A DNA stretch of 36,430 bases, taken from the NCBI GenBank assembly GCA_018001935.1, contig JAGNHB010000058.1:1-36430 (forward strand), in the 5' to 3' direction. The notes beneath the pieces are model-generated. The model searched no databases. It was given only the letters and a program-made list of their open reading frames with translations, and was not told the origin of the DNA. The DNA comes from Acidobacteriota bacterium (lineage in GTDB: Bacteria > Acidobacteriota > JAAYUB01). Of the stretch, positions 1-7,611 are shown one piece after another. Each line of letters starts with the position of its first letter. Within the stretch, counting starts at the first letter, position 1. Made by a program: the position numbers and the translations under genes.

Positions 1-18
1 TTCTGTGATGTTACAGAA
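1..18. repeat. Perfect 6-bp inverted repeat at the window edge
   Basis: TTCTGT and ACAGAA arms are separated by six bases. The element is cut by the window start, so it cannot be decided whether it is a terminator stem of an upstream gene or an operator. No gene is visible between 1 and 165. Confidence 0.4.
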
Positions 19-69
19 CCGAACCCTCTTCGACATCAACCGAATGAATGGAAAGAACATCCAGGCAGA

Positions 70-98
70 TAAATCGTCGGGTACCACCCGACAATTTA
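70..98. terminator. AT-flanked hairpin, possible bidirectional terminator
   Basis: Arms GTCGGG (76-81) and CCCGAC (87-92) enclose a 5-nt loop. The flanking TAAAT (70-74) and ATTTA (94-98) are also complementary, with one mismatch between the two stem segments. A GC stem with A/T on both sides resembles a bidirectional rho-independent terminator, but the T-tract is only three bases, so it could equally be a protein site. Confidence 0.35.
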
Positions 99-130
99 GT
101 GCTTGACATTACGTGGGAAGTCCGGAGAAA

Positions 131-156
131 GCGGCAGCTCGAAGACTCGCTGCCGC
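131..156 (-). terminator. Weak terminator hairpin after the lipoprotein gene
   Basis: A perfect 7-bp stem, GCGGCAG/CTGCCGC, lies just past the lipoprotein stop codon (166-168). On the minus strand it is followed by TTTCTCC. Position and stem fit the end of the lgt-lipoprotein transcript; the T-tract is short. Confidence 0.45.
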
Positions 157-165
157 AGATCCAGG

Positions 166-2298
166 TCAGCGCTGGGCCGTCACGGCGCTGATGAAGTCGA
201 GTTGCTGGTTGTAGAACAGCTCGAAGGCCATGACGGGCTGGTCCGCGTGGACGTGGACGTAGCCGCTGGCCTGGTTTTCCAGCGTCCCGATCCCCTCGAT
301 GGCCGCCAGCTCCCGCACGTACTTCTCGCCGGGCGCCAGGGTCCGCACCGCCGGCGTCCCGTTCACGGTCCCATCGCTCTTGTGCACGGTGATGGTCACC
401 TGGGCCGACGCCGTGGGGCTCGGGTTCACGATGGCCAGGCCGCTCACCCAGTGGATGCCGCCGACATTCCCCGTGGCCACCTGGGCGAAGTAGAGGTCCC
501 AGAGGCCGTCCGCCTGCAGGGGCAGCGTGGACTCGTAGTGATGGTCCCCGGGGTGGCCGAAGGTCACGGCCCCGAGGAAGGCGGGCTCCGGGGTGACGTC
601 CGGCGAGGAGACCTTCAGCCACCCGTTGACGTTGCTCCCGGCGGGCAGCCCCATCTGGGACTCGTCCAGGGTCAGGGCCCGGTTCGCCCCGATGGTGAGA
701 TTCACCGGGGGCCCCAGGGCCGTCCCGTTCTCGGCGTAGGGCGTCAGGGTGAGGGCGTGGTCCGTGGCCGTGGGGTTGACCACGTGGAGCCGGGTGCCGA
801 AGACCCCGGTGAAGGAGACCACGTGGGAGGCGAACAGGGTCTTGCGGGCCTCGGTGACGTCGACGGCGTTCACGGAGGCGATGGCGGCGCTCCCGTAGCG
901 GATGTTGGCATTGGCCACCACCCCGCCCTCGTTGGCCACGATCTTCAGCGCCCCGTCGAAGGGGGCCTTGCCGGCGAAGATCGTCCCCAGGTCGGCCGTG
1001 TGGACCCCCAGGGCGGGAACGGGCACCGTGGACCCCGCGACCGTCCCCGTGCCGGTCAGGCCGGTGAAGGTCACGTTGACGGGGGTCAGGCCGGGGTTGG
1101 CCACCATGATGCGCGTGGTGTAGCCGTTGGTCCCCTGGACGCGCGGAACGTAGCCTTCGGCGAAGGTCTCGCTGAAAACGGGGGCGCCGTCCAGGCCGGC
1201 CAGCCCCGAGGGGCCGAAGAGCTGGCTGAGGAAGAAGCCCCGCATCCCGGTCTTGCCGGCCTTGGCCGTGGCCCAGGCCGTGGCGGCCCCGGTGAGACCG
1301 AAGAGGCCGTCGGCCTGGTAGGCCCCCTGGCCGCCCGCGGGCCAGGCCAGGGTGTTGGGGGTCCCCACGGGGGAGCCGTCCGCGCCGTAGGCCCGGAACT
1401 CCACCTGGTCCGCCTGGGCCCCCACGTTCACGAAGCCGTACCCCTCGTCGGTGACCCCCGGTTCGAAGGCCAGCCGGGGGAAGTAGAGCTGGCGGTAGGT
1501 GAAGCCCCCCCCGAGGTCGTAAACGGCCGTCCCTCCCGGGGGAGGCACCGCCATCGCCGGGGGGATGGTGATCTCGGCCGGGGAGCTGCCCGCCTGGACG
1601 GTGACGACGGGGACATCCTCAATCCGCGTGACGGCCGGGCAGAGGGGCAGGTAGTAGGTCTGGCCGTCGAACTCGTACCGTGCCGCCACGATCCCCTTGA
1701 GGGCCATGGGCCCGGTCTGCCCGGAGGGCCGGTAGAAGTCGAGGGAGATCTCGAACCACTGCTCGGGGGAACCGTAGTCGGGGACCAGTCCGTCGGGCAC
1801 CCGGACCACCGCAAACTCCTGGCCGGTCTCGGCATTCAGGCTCGTCGAGCCCGTCAGGGGCAGGGAGGGGATGTTGGGGTAAACCGTGAGGGGGGCCACG
1901 TGCCCATGGTAGTCGTTGTATGCGGCCGTGAACACCGAACAGCCCGCCGGCACCTGGAGGATGGCCACGCCGACAAACCCGGCGGGCGCCACCCCCGGGG
2001 CCTTGATGGTGGTCCGGCTTCGGTAGAAGGACCCATCGTTCCGGTGTTCGTCCTTGTAGAGGTCCTGGAGGGTGACCGACCCGGGCACGGCCTCCTCCTG
2101 TCGGGGCAGCGTTCCGCCGAACCACCCCTCGATGGAGACTTCCCCGGCGTTGGTGACCATTCCCCGGAGGGAGAAATCCGGTCCACCCGGCTCCGACATC
2201 TTCCGCCCCAGGATGCTGGAGATCGAGCAGCCCCCGATGAGCAGGGGGGCGCTGACGGCGAACGCCAGGAGCACGATCAGTTGAGTGCGGTACTTCAT
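166..2298 (-). CDS. Modular secreted lipoprotein, about 710 aa
   Basis: The protein opens with a lipoprotein signal (MKYRTQLI..., hydrophobic core, lipobox LIGGC), so it should be lipidated and exported. The function is unknown. The C-terminal half carries about four copies of a beta-sandwich-like module, each opening with a pattern like R(L/I)xVxNP followed by a strand and a (D/N)G turn, near residues 286, 393, 501 and 620. Such repeats are frequent in secreted proteins of Acidobacteriota-like genomes and suggest an adhesive or structural surface role (inference). The start at 2298 is chosen because a GAGGAGG box lies just upstream and the signal peptide begins there; the open frame extends further upstream only as a shadow of the Lgt gene. 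ATG and the Lgt stop overlap as ATGA, so translation is probably coupled. Confidence 0.85.
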   Translation of the reverse strand: MKYRTQLIVLLAFAVSAPLLIGGCSISSILGRKMSEPGGPDFSLRGMVTNAGEVSIEGWFGGTLPRQEEAVPGSVTLQDLYKDEHRNDGSFYRSRTTIKAPGVAPAGFVGVAILQVPAGCSVFTAAYNDYHGHVAPLTVYPNIPSLPLTGSTSLNAETGQEFAVVRVPDGLVPDYGSPEQWFEISLDFYRPSGQTGPMALKGIVAARYEFDGQTYYLPLCPAVTRIEDVPVVTVQAGSSPAEITIPPAMAVPPPGGTAVYDLGGGFTYRQLYFPRLAFEPGVTDEGYGFVNVGAQADQVEFRAYGADGSPVGTPNTLAWPAGGQGAYQADGLFGLTGAATAWATAKAGKTGMRGFFLSQLFGPSGLAGLDGAPVFSETFAEGYVPRVQGTNGYTTRIMVANPGLTPVNVTFTGLTGTGTVAGSTVPVPALGVHTADLGTIFAGKAPFDGALKIVANEGGVVANANIRYGSAAIASVNAVDVTEARKTLFASHVVSFTGVFGTRLHVVNPTATDHALTLTPYAENGTALGPPVNLTIGANRALTLDESQMGLPAGSNVNGWLKVSSPDVTPEPAFLGAVTFGHPGDHHYESTLPLQADGLWDLYFAQVATGNVGGIHWVSGLAIVNPSPTASAQVTITVHKSDGTVNGTPAVRTLAPGEKYVRELAAIEGIGTLENQASGYVHVHADQPVMAFELFYNQQLDFISAVTAQR

Positions 2299-3074
2299 TT
2301 TTTCCTCCTCGTGGATGGGGTGGGCGGGACGGGGCGAAGGCCGGCCTTCCGGCCCGCCAGGGGAAGCGCCAGGGCGGCCAGGGCGAGGAACGCCGCGCCG
2401 CCGCGCAGCCAGGGGAGACGGTCCGGGGGGATGTCGCCCCGGTGGAAGGTCACGATCAGGTAGACGGCCGCCGTCGTTCCCAGGGCGGCGCCGGCGGCCA
2501 CGCCCGGCGCCGCCCGGCGCCGGACCGGCGGCGCCAGGGCCAGGGCGCCGACGGCCAGGGCGCTCAACCCGAGGTAGAGCTGCGCCGGGTGGACGGGGGT
2601 TCCCGGGTACAGCGCGTGCGCCGGGGAGCCGGGCGGGAAGACCACCCCCCACGGCAGGGTGGTCGGCGCCCCGTGACAGCACCCCGCGAGATAGCAGCCC
2701 AGGCACCGGACGACACCGAAACAGACGGCGAGGATGGGGACCAGCACGTCCAGGGCCGGGACCGGCGGGATGGAACGTACCCGCGCGTAGACGGCGAACC
2801 CGGCGGCGGCCAGCAGGGCGGTGGGGACGAATGAAAAGTGGCCTTCGGAGGGGACCCGGCCCGCATGGAGCGCGCCGGCCAAAAACGCCAGGGCCGGGGT
2901 GGCGACGTAGGCCCCCAGGCCGATCAGGCTCAGGTTCAGGACGTCGCCGGCCGACAGGGTGTCCCGCGGCCGCAGCCACAGGGCCAGCGTGACGCCGACG
3001 ACCAGGGCGAGGGACACCGCCGCCCCGTAAGTGTGGATCTCCAGCCCGAAAAGGTGTCCCAAGGTCGGCTGCAC
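2295..3074 (-). CDS. Prolipoprotein diacylglyceryl transferase (Lgt) family membrane protein
   Basis: A 259-aa polytopic membrane protein of the Lgt family, which moves diacylglyceryl from phosphatidylglycerol to the lipobox cysteine of prolipoproteins. The segment GCYLAGCCHG, then PTTLPWGVVF and HPAQLY, is the family core. It has the Cys-rich GCxLxGCC form rather than the RIGNFxNGE form of the E. coli enzyme, so it may be a divergent paralogue and not the housekeeping Lgt. The predicted start is GTG at 3074 behind a G-rich stretch; no better start is visible. Its stop overlaps the start of a lipoprotein gene by four bases, which suggests the enzyme and a substrate are made together (inference). 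Confidence 0.82.
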   Translation of the reverse strand: MQPTLGHLFGLEIHTYGAAVSLALVVGVTLALWLRPRDTLSAGDVLNLSLIGLGAYVATPALAFLAGALHAGRVPSEGHFSFVPTALLAAAGFAVYARVRSIPPVPALDVLVPILAVCFGVVRCLGCYLAGCCHGAPTTLPWGVVFPPGSPAHALYPGTPVHPAQLYLGLSALAVGALALAPPVRRRAAPGVAAGAALGTTAAVYLIVTFHRGDIPPDRLPWLRGGAAFLALAALALPLAGRKAGLRPVPPTPSTRRKK

Positions 3075-3124
3075 GTGTTTACCCCCGGCGGGTCGCGCGT
3101 CGCGAATGGCGCATTCGTGCTTTC

Positions 3125-3153
3125 ATGATAAGGCCGGGGGAAAAAAACCGCAA
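3125..3153 (-). promoter_or_regulatory. Candidate promoter for the Lgt-lipoprotein pair
   Basis: On the minus strand, TTGCGG (3153-3148), a 17-nt spacer and TATCAT (3130-3125) resemble a sigma-70 promoter. The expected transcript starts near 3118, about 45 nt before the GTG start, and begins within a small palindrome (CGAATG-GCG-CATTCG, 3103-3117). Confidence 0.4.
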
Positions 3154-3198
3154 GGGGGCAAAGCGCCGTCAGCCGGAATTCGCGGCCGCCGGGGGGGG

Positions 3199-3388
3199 AA
3201 AGGACGAAAGGACCAAAAGGACCAAAGGGACCCAAGGGACGGGAAGAACGAGAAAGAAAAAAGGACGAAAAGGATGAAAAGGATGAAAAGGACGAAAAAG
3301 ACAAAAAGAGCGATTTCTCCGTTTCATCCCTTCCGTCCTTTTGGTCCTTTTGGTCCCTTTGGTCCTTTAGGTCCTTTCGTCCTTTGGG
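3199..3388. repeat. 9-nt-period purine/pyrimidine inverted repeat, locus 1
   Basis: A purine-rich arm (about 3199-3310) is built from degenerate GGAC(C/G)AAAA units with a period of 9 nt. It is followed by a pyrimidine-rich arm (about 3321-3388) built from the complement, TTTTGGTCC. The arms can pair to a long imperfect hairpin. It fills the space between the pcm stop and the Lgt promoter. Related loci lie near 13155, 28666 and 31079. It might act as a transcription-ending structure for the pcm side, but there is no direct sign of this. Confidence 0.85.
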
Positions 3389-3403
3389 CCTCTTCGAACC
3401 CGC

Positions 3404-4186
3404 TCACCGGGCGCCGTGCACCAGGGGCACGAAGCGCACCGGCAGGAGCGTTTCGTACCCGACCCGCCCCTCCGTGTCCCGGGTGACGAGGGTCAGTTCC
3501 TGGGTCTCGCCCGTCCCCCCCACCGGGACCACCATCCGGCCGCCCGGGGCGAGCTGCCTCACGAGATCGGGGGGGACCTCGGGCGGTGCGGCGGTGACCA
3601 GGATGACGTCGAAGGGCGCCTTCTCCGGCCACCCCTTCCAGCCGTCGCCCACGCGGCAGACGACGTTGGCGTACCCGAGTTTTTTCAGCCGGTCGGCGGC
3701 TTCCAGGGCCAGGGGTTCCAGGATCTCGACGGTGTAGACTTCCTTCGCCAGGAGCGAGAGGACCGCCGCCTGGTAGCCCGAGCCCGTCCCCACCTCCAGG
3801 ACCCGGTCCGAGGTTTTCACGGCCGCCTTCTCCGTCATGTAGGCCACGATCAGGGGCTGGGAGATGGTCTGCCCGTACCCGATGGGAAGCGGGTGGTCCT
3901 CGTAGGCGCTCGGGACGCACTCCGGCGGGACGAAACGGTGCCGCTCCACCGCCCGCATCGCCCGGAGCACCCGCGGGTCCCGGACGCCCCGGCCTTCGAT
4001 CTGGTCCCGGACCATGGCGAACCGCGCCGCCGTGAAGGGGTCTCCCTTCCCGCCGCCTTCGCCGTACCCGGCGGCGTCTTCCGCGTATCCCGGCCCCGGA
4101 CCCGCCGAACGGGGCCGGTCACAACCCGGGAGCAGGAGGAGCGTGATGACTGCCAGGAGAAGCGTTTTCATGGCCGCCTCGGACAT
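3404..4186 (-). CDS. pcm: Protein-L-isoaspartate O-methyltransferase, lipoprotein form
   Basis: PCMT transfers a methyl group from SAM to L-isoaspartyl residues in damaged proteins, starting their repair. Family marks are the substrate-side PIGYGQTISQP, motif I VLEVGTGSGYQAAVL, VGDGWKG, and the C-terminal PGGRMVVPVG. Unlike the usual cytoplasmic enzyme of about 210 aa, this one carries an N-terminal hydrophobic stretch ending LLLLPGC, a lipobox, plus a Gly/Ser-rich linker. It is therefore predicted to be membrane-anchored outside the cytoplasm, where a SAM supply is not obvious. The 4186 start is preferred because GGGAGGG lies eight bases upstream; a start at 4171 would remove five residues and keep the signal. 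It lies 16 nt after the alpha/beta hydrolase gene. Confidence 0.9.
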   Translation of the reverse strand: MSEAAMKTLLLAVITLLLLPGCDRPRSAGPGPGYAEDAAGYGEGGGKGDPFTAARFAMVRDQIEGRGVRDPRVLRAMRAVERHRFVPPECVPSAYEDHPLPIGYGQTISQPLIVAYMTEKAAVKTSDRVLEVGTGSGYQAAVLSLLAKEVYTVEILEPLALEAADRLKKLGYANVVCRVGDGWKGWPEKAPFDVILVTAAPPEVPPDLVRQLAPGGRMVVPVGGTGETQELTLVTRDTEGRVGYETLLPVRFVPLVHGAR

Positions 4187-4202
4187 CCGTGGTCCCTCCC
4201 GG

Positions 4203-5009
4203 TCACTGGCCGAAAAAGCGCTGCATCTCCGCCAGGCAGCGGTCCCCGGCGTCGAAGAAGAGCGAGTTGTGCCCCGAACCGTCGATCGAGACGAAGCGTT
4301 TCGGCTGCCGGGCGGCCGCGTAAAGGGCTTTTCCGTGGTGGTCGGGGACGATGCGGTCCCCGGTGGCGTGGATGAAGAGGACCGGGCAGGTGACGCGGCC
4401 GATCTTGGCCAGGTTGTCGAACTTGTCGAAGGGGAGGAGTTTCCAGCGGGTCAGGACCCGGAAGGCGGACGTGAAGCCGCTCTCCACCACCAGGCCGCCC
4501 ACCGGCTGCCGGGCGGCGAGGTCCACGGAGGGCCCGCTCCCCACCGAGCGTCCGTAGGCGATGATCCGCGAGGGGTCCACCCCGCGGTCCCGGGTGAGCC
4601 ATTCGTAGGCGGCGTCGATGTCGCGGTAGCAGTTCGTCTCGGAAGGCGAGCCCCCGCTCCGGCCGTACCCCTCGTAGTCGTAGGCCATCACCGAGTAGCC
4701 GGCTGCCTGGAAAGCCCCGAGGAGGGTGAGGCTGACCCCGAGGTCCTCGGCGTTGCCGTGGCTGTAGAGGACGACCTTCCCCCCGGGGTTCCCCTCGAGG
4801 AACAGGGCGGCGATCGGCGTGCCGTCCGGCGCCCGGAGCCGGAGCTGCCCGGGCAGGTCCCGGTACGTGGGCGCGGGGGGCACGAAGATCATCCCGTTCG
4901 CGAAGAGGAGGGCGAACAGGTACAGGGCGCCGTAGAGGATGAAGGGAAGCAGCAGCATTCTTTTCCAGGACCAGCGTCCGACGAGGACGCTCTTCAGTCG
5001 GGGGTGCAT
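4203..5009 (-). CDS. Membrane-anchored alpha/beta hydrolase (ABHD17/Bem46-like)
   Basis: A 268-aa serine hydrolase with one N-terminal membrane segment (about residues 18-38). The nucleophile elbow is GRSVGSG (Ser155), the acid Asp218 lies in HATGDRIVPD and His247 in GSGHN, giving a full catalytic triad. SHGNAED (about 83-89) fits the oxyanion-hole region of the Bem46/ABHD13/ABHD17 group. Substrate unknown; esters or thioesters at the membrane are likely for the family. The start at 5009 has GGAGG seven bases upstream. It follows the DUF362 gene by 49 nt and precedes pcm, in the same row. Confidence 0.85.
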   Translation of the reverse strand: MHPRLKSVLVGRWSWKRMLLLPFILYGALYLFALLFANGMIFVPPAPTYRDLPGQLRLRAPDGTPIAALFLEGNPGGKVVLYSHGNAEDLGVSLTLLGAFQAAGYSVMAYDYEGYGRSGGSPSETNCYRDIDAAYEWLTRDRGVDPSRIIAYGRSVGSGPSVDLAARQPVGGLVVESGFTSAFRVLTRWKLLPFDKFDNLAKIGRVTCPVLFIHATGDRIVPDHHGKALYAAARQPKRFVSIDGSGHNSLFFDAGDRCLAEMQRFFGQ

Positions 5010-5058
5010 GGGGTGTCCTCCGGCATCGTTCGCTTTCGCGGGCCCCTTCCCCGCCCGG

Positions 5059-6288
5059 TCACCGGCGGCGGGGGTGCACCAGGCGGGCGGCCAGGTCCCC
5101 CAGGCGGTTCAGGGTCCGGTTGATCTTCAGGGTGCGGTCCAGGACGGAGCGTTTCAGCTCGATGGCCCGGGCCGGGCAGAACTCGTGGCAGCAGTAGCAC
5201 CGGATGCACCGGTGACGGTCCACCTTGCCCCGCCACGACGAGGCGGGGTCGATGGCGGTGGGGGTGACGGGACAGCCGTCCCGGCAGCGGTTGCACCCGA
5301 CGCAGCGGGCGGGGACGATGACCGGCCGGGGCGCCCACTGCCGGCGCATCCATCGCAGGATCGGGCGCGGCAGGGGCGCGATCCGCAGGACGTCGTGGAG
5401 GTGCCCCACCGGCTTGAAGTCGGGGACCCGCAGCGCCTCCGCGGACGGGCCCCAAACGTCGACGTCCTCGAGGCGGCCGGGCCCGAAACCCTGGCGGCGG
5501 GCCGCCCGCACCGTCGGCACCAGGTCCGGGTCGAGCCCGATGAGGCCGCAGGCGAAGAGGTCCAGGGCCATCACGTCGTCCGAGGCGGCGAGGACGCCCA
5601 CGTGCCGGGGGTCGCCCCCGCTGGGCCCGTCGCCCTCCATGGCCGTCACCGCGTCCATCACCGCCAGGGCCGGCCGGTAGGCCCGGTTCAGGTCCACCAT
5701 CAGGTCCGCCAGGCGGTCCGCGTCCATGAAACGGAAGTGGTACTGCCCCTTCAGCACGCCGGGGACGAGGCCGTACTGGTTCTTGACGGCGCAGGTCAGG
5801 ATCATCTGCCCGTGGTTCTTGAGCTTGGGCAGGGTGATGAGGACGTCCGCCTCCGTGACCGCCCGGGCCACCGTCAGGACCTTGCCCAGGGTGTTCTCCG
5901 GGTGGTGGGTCACCACCTCCGTGGTGAAGTCCGCCAGGGGGGCGCCGTGCTTCTCGAGCACCGGGAGGAGGCCGCAGGCCGCGGCCACGGTCTGGGTGCG
6001 CCCCACGCCGGGGCTGTCGCCCACCACGGGCTTCCCCCCGGCCCCGACGACCAGGGCGAGCACGGCGTCCACCACGGCCGGGTGCGTGGTGACCGCCTTC
6101 TCGGGGGGCATGGGCGCCAGGAGGTTGGGCTTGACGAGGACCCGCTGACCCGGCTTGACGAAGCGCGACATGCCGCCCAGCCGACCCACCAGGCCGGCCA
6201 CGGCGTCCCGAACGGCCCCGGGCTCGTAGTCCGCCACCCGGGCGGACGCCACGGCGGGGCGGCCGGCGGGGGTCGGCGGGCCGTTCAC
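5059..6288 (-). CDS. DUF362 protein with two [4Fe-4S] ferredoxin clusters
   Basis: About 409 aa. An N-terminal DUF362 domain (VLVKPNLLAP, PVVGDSPG, LPKLKNHGQM, VKNQYGLVPG) is followed by a C-terminal ferredoxin part with two Cys motifs, CVGCNRCRDGCP and CIRCYCCHEFCP. Each motif has the CxxCxxCxxxCP spacing for one [4Fe-4S] cluster. DUF362 proteins are taken as redox or electron-transfer proteins of unknown substrate. The GTG start at 6288 is chosen because GGAG precedes it by about six bases and it overlaps the rluD stop as GTGA; the frame upstream of it is only the shadow of rluD. Confidence 0.85.
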   Translation of the reverse strand: MNGPPTPAGRPAVASARVADYEPGAVRDAVAGLVGRLGGMSRFVKPGQRVLVKPNLLAPMPPEKAVTTHPAVVDAVLALVVGAGGKPVVGDSPGVGRTQTVAAACGLLPVLEKHGAPLADFTTEVVTHHPENTLGKVLTVARAVTEADVLITLPKLKNHGQMILTCAVKNQYGLVPGVLKGQYHFRFMDADRLADLMVDLNRAYRPALAVMDAVTAMEGDGPSGGDPRHVGVLAASDDVMALDLFACGLIGLDPDLVPTVRAARRQGFGPGRLEDVDVWGPSAEALRVPDFKPVGHLHDVLRIAPLPRPILRWMRRQWAPRPVIVPARCVGCNRCRDGCPVTPTAIDPASSWRGKVDRHRCIRCYCCHEFCPARAIELKRSVLDRTLKINRTLNRLGDLAARLVHPRRR

Positions 6289-7229
6289 GCGGTCTCCAGC
6301 ACGTTCAGAACGCTGACCAGCTCGGGGGGCAGCGGGGCTTCGAAGGCCAGGTCCTCGCCGGTGAAGGGGTGGTGAAACCCCAGTTTCCAGGCGTGGAGGA
6401 AGAACCGGTGCATCCCCTCCACCGCCCGCCGCAGCCGGGCGTCCCGGATGTTCAGGTGCCGGTTGCCGCCGTAGGTGGCGTCCCCCGCCACCGGGTGGCC
6501 CGCCGAGGCCAGGTGGACCCGGATCTGGTGCGTCCGCCCGGTGTGGAGGACCACCCGGAGGAGCGAAAACCCCGGATACTCCCGGTCCACGAACCACTCG
6601 GTCAGGCAGGGCCGCGCGTTCGGGGCCCGGGTGCTCATCCGGGTCCGGCGGTAGGGGTCGCGCCCGATGGGCTTGTCGATCCGCCCGTGACGGCCCTCCA
6701 GGTGGCCGTGCACCAGGGCGGCGTACTCCTTGTGCAGCTTCCGGTCGTGGAACAGGCGGGAGAAGGCGAGCTGGCTCTCCTCGGTGAGGGTGACGAGGAG
6801 GAGCCCCGAGGTCTCCTTGTCGAGCCGGTGGACGATCCCCGGGCGAAGGACGTCGGCGCCGGGGAGCTCGCCGAAGTGGTAGGCCAGGGCGTTCGCGAGG
6901 GTCCCCCCGGACACGCCCGCCCCCGGGTGCACCACCATGCCCGCCGGCTTGTCCAGCAGGGCGAACCACTGGTCCTGGTAAAGGATGCGGATGGGGATGT
7001 TTTCGGCTTCGAGACGGGGGGCCTCGCGGGGTGCGAGGTCCAGGGTCACCCGGTCGCCCCGGCGCAGGACCTGGGCCGCCTTGGCCTTCAGGCCGTTGAC
7101 CCGGAGAAAGCCGTCCTCGATGCACTGCCGGAGACGCGAACGGCTGGTCCCCTCCACGTGGAAGAGCACGGCGCGGTCGAGACGCATCCCGATTTCATCG
7201 TCCCCCGCCGTGAAGGTGATTTTCCGCAT
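6285..7229 (-). CDS. rluD: Ribosomal large-subunit pseudouridine synthase, RluD-type
   Basis: A 314-aa RluA-family pseudouridine synthase with an N-terminal S4 RNA-binding domain (about residues 15-65) and the catalytic core HRLDKETSG, where Asp137 is the nucleophile. GRTHQIRVHL and GDATYGG are further family motifs. RluD-type enzymes make pseudouridines in helix 69 of 23S rRNA, acting in the cytoplasm; assignment to RluD rather than RluC rests on length and the S4 domain. The start at 7229 places the S4 domain normally. The gene sits 14 nt after the small membrane protein gene and is coupled by GTGA to the DUF362 gene. Confidence 0.9.
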   Translation of the reverse strand: MRKITFTAGDDEIGMRLDRAVLFHVEGTSRSRLRQCIEDGFLRVNGLKAKAAQVLRRGDRVTLDLAPREAPRLEAENIPIRILYQDQWFALLDKPAGMVVHPGAGVSGGTLANALAYHFGELPGADVLRPGIVHRLDKETSGLLLVTLTEESQLAFSRLFHDRKLHKEYAALVHGHLEGRHGRIDKPIGRDPYRRTRMSTRAPNARPCLTEWFVDREYPGFSLLRVVLHTGRTHQIRVHLASAGHPVAGDATYGGNRHLNIRDARLRRAVEGMHRFFLHAWKLGFHHPFTGEDLAFEAPLPPELVSVLNVLETA

Positions 7230-7243
7230 CGCCCGCCGAGCCT

Positions 7244-7447
7244 TCAGCCGAAGGTGATGACCCGGGTCCGGATGAGAACGCCGGCCACCACCAGCGTGAG
7301 CCCGCTCAACCGGAGGAGGTTCAGGATGAGGCCCCGGTTCGGGACCTCCTGCCCCGAGCGGTTCCACGACCAGGTGAGGACCTTCGGCATGACGATGAAA
7401 TCCAGGGCGCCGATGATCATGAGAACGATGCCGACGGTCGGTTCCAT
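7244..7447 (-). CDS. Small two-helix membrane protein, 67 aa
   Basis: No family recognised. It begins MEPTVGIVLM and contains two hydrophobic segments (about residues 4-20 and 45-60) joined by a short polar loop with Trp and Arg, so it should be an inner-membrane hairpin. A GGAGGG box lies four bases before ATG 7447, which decides this start over a longer upstream frame. It is the first gene of the minus-strand row and shares a 164-nt divergent region with the histidine kinase. Confidence 0.65.
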   Translation of the reverse strand: MEPTVGIVLMIIGALDFIVMPKVLTWSWNRSGQEVPNRGLILNLLRLSGLTLVVAGVLIRTRVITFG

Positions 7448-7499
7448 GTTCCCTCCTGTCCGATGCGCCGCGGTCGAGGTGCGGCTGCGGATGGGCCCC

Positions 7500-7505
7500 A
7501 TTCTA
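7500..7505 (-). promoter_or_regulatory. Possible -10 box for the rluD row
   Basis: TAGAAT on the minus strand, 53 nt before the small membrane protein start, matches the sigma-70 -10 consensus at five of six positions. No convincing -35 is seen at 16-18 nt, so this is a weak call. Confidence 0.3.
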
Positions 7506-7560
7506 TCCGGAAAACACGGCCGGCGCCAGAAAAACCGGAAGCTCAGGAAAAGGAAAGGGA

Positions 7561-7589
7561 TTGATTCTCCTCCTCCCGGCGGCTATAAT
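7561..7589 (+). promoter_or_regulatory. Promoter of the histidine kinase gene
   Basis: TTGATT (7561-7566), a 17-nt spacer and a perfect TATAAT (7584-7589). Transcription would start near 7596, leaving a leader of about 16 nt that holds a GGAGG box directly before ATG 7612. Confidence 0.65.
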
Positions 7590-7611
7590 GGGAATGTTAC
7601 TCGGAGGAAAA

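Noticed and set aside
103..108. TTGACA as a promoter element
   Set aside because: No -10-like hexamer lies 16-18 nt downstream on the plus strand, and no gene follows in that direction.
103..2463. Long open frame on the plus strand opposite the lipoprotein and Lgt genes
   Set aside because: It is a high-GC mirror frame: Gly/His/Arg-rich without family features or a ribosome-binding site, while the minus strand holds a signal peptide and conserved motifs. The same applies to long antisense frames at 9469-13620, 18198-19661, 19718-22351, 23368-25524 and 31342-33915.
2295..2979. Upstream extension of the lipoprotein frame to 2979
   Set aside because: This part overlaps the Lgt gene in another frame, is Pro/Arg/Gly-rich, and the signal peptide with a good ribosome-binding site begins at 2298.
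3199..3388. CRISPR array
   Set aside because: The unit is nine bases with no spacers and no cas genes are near; the same holds for the GGACACCC cluster at 19651-19836.
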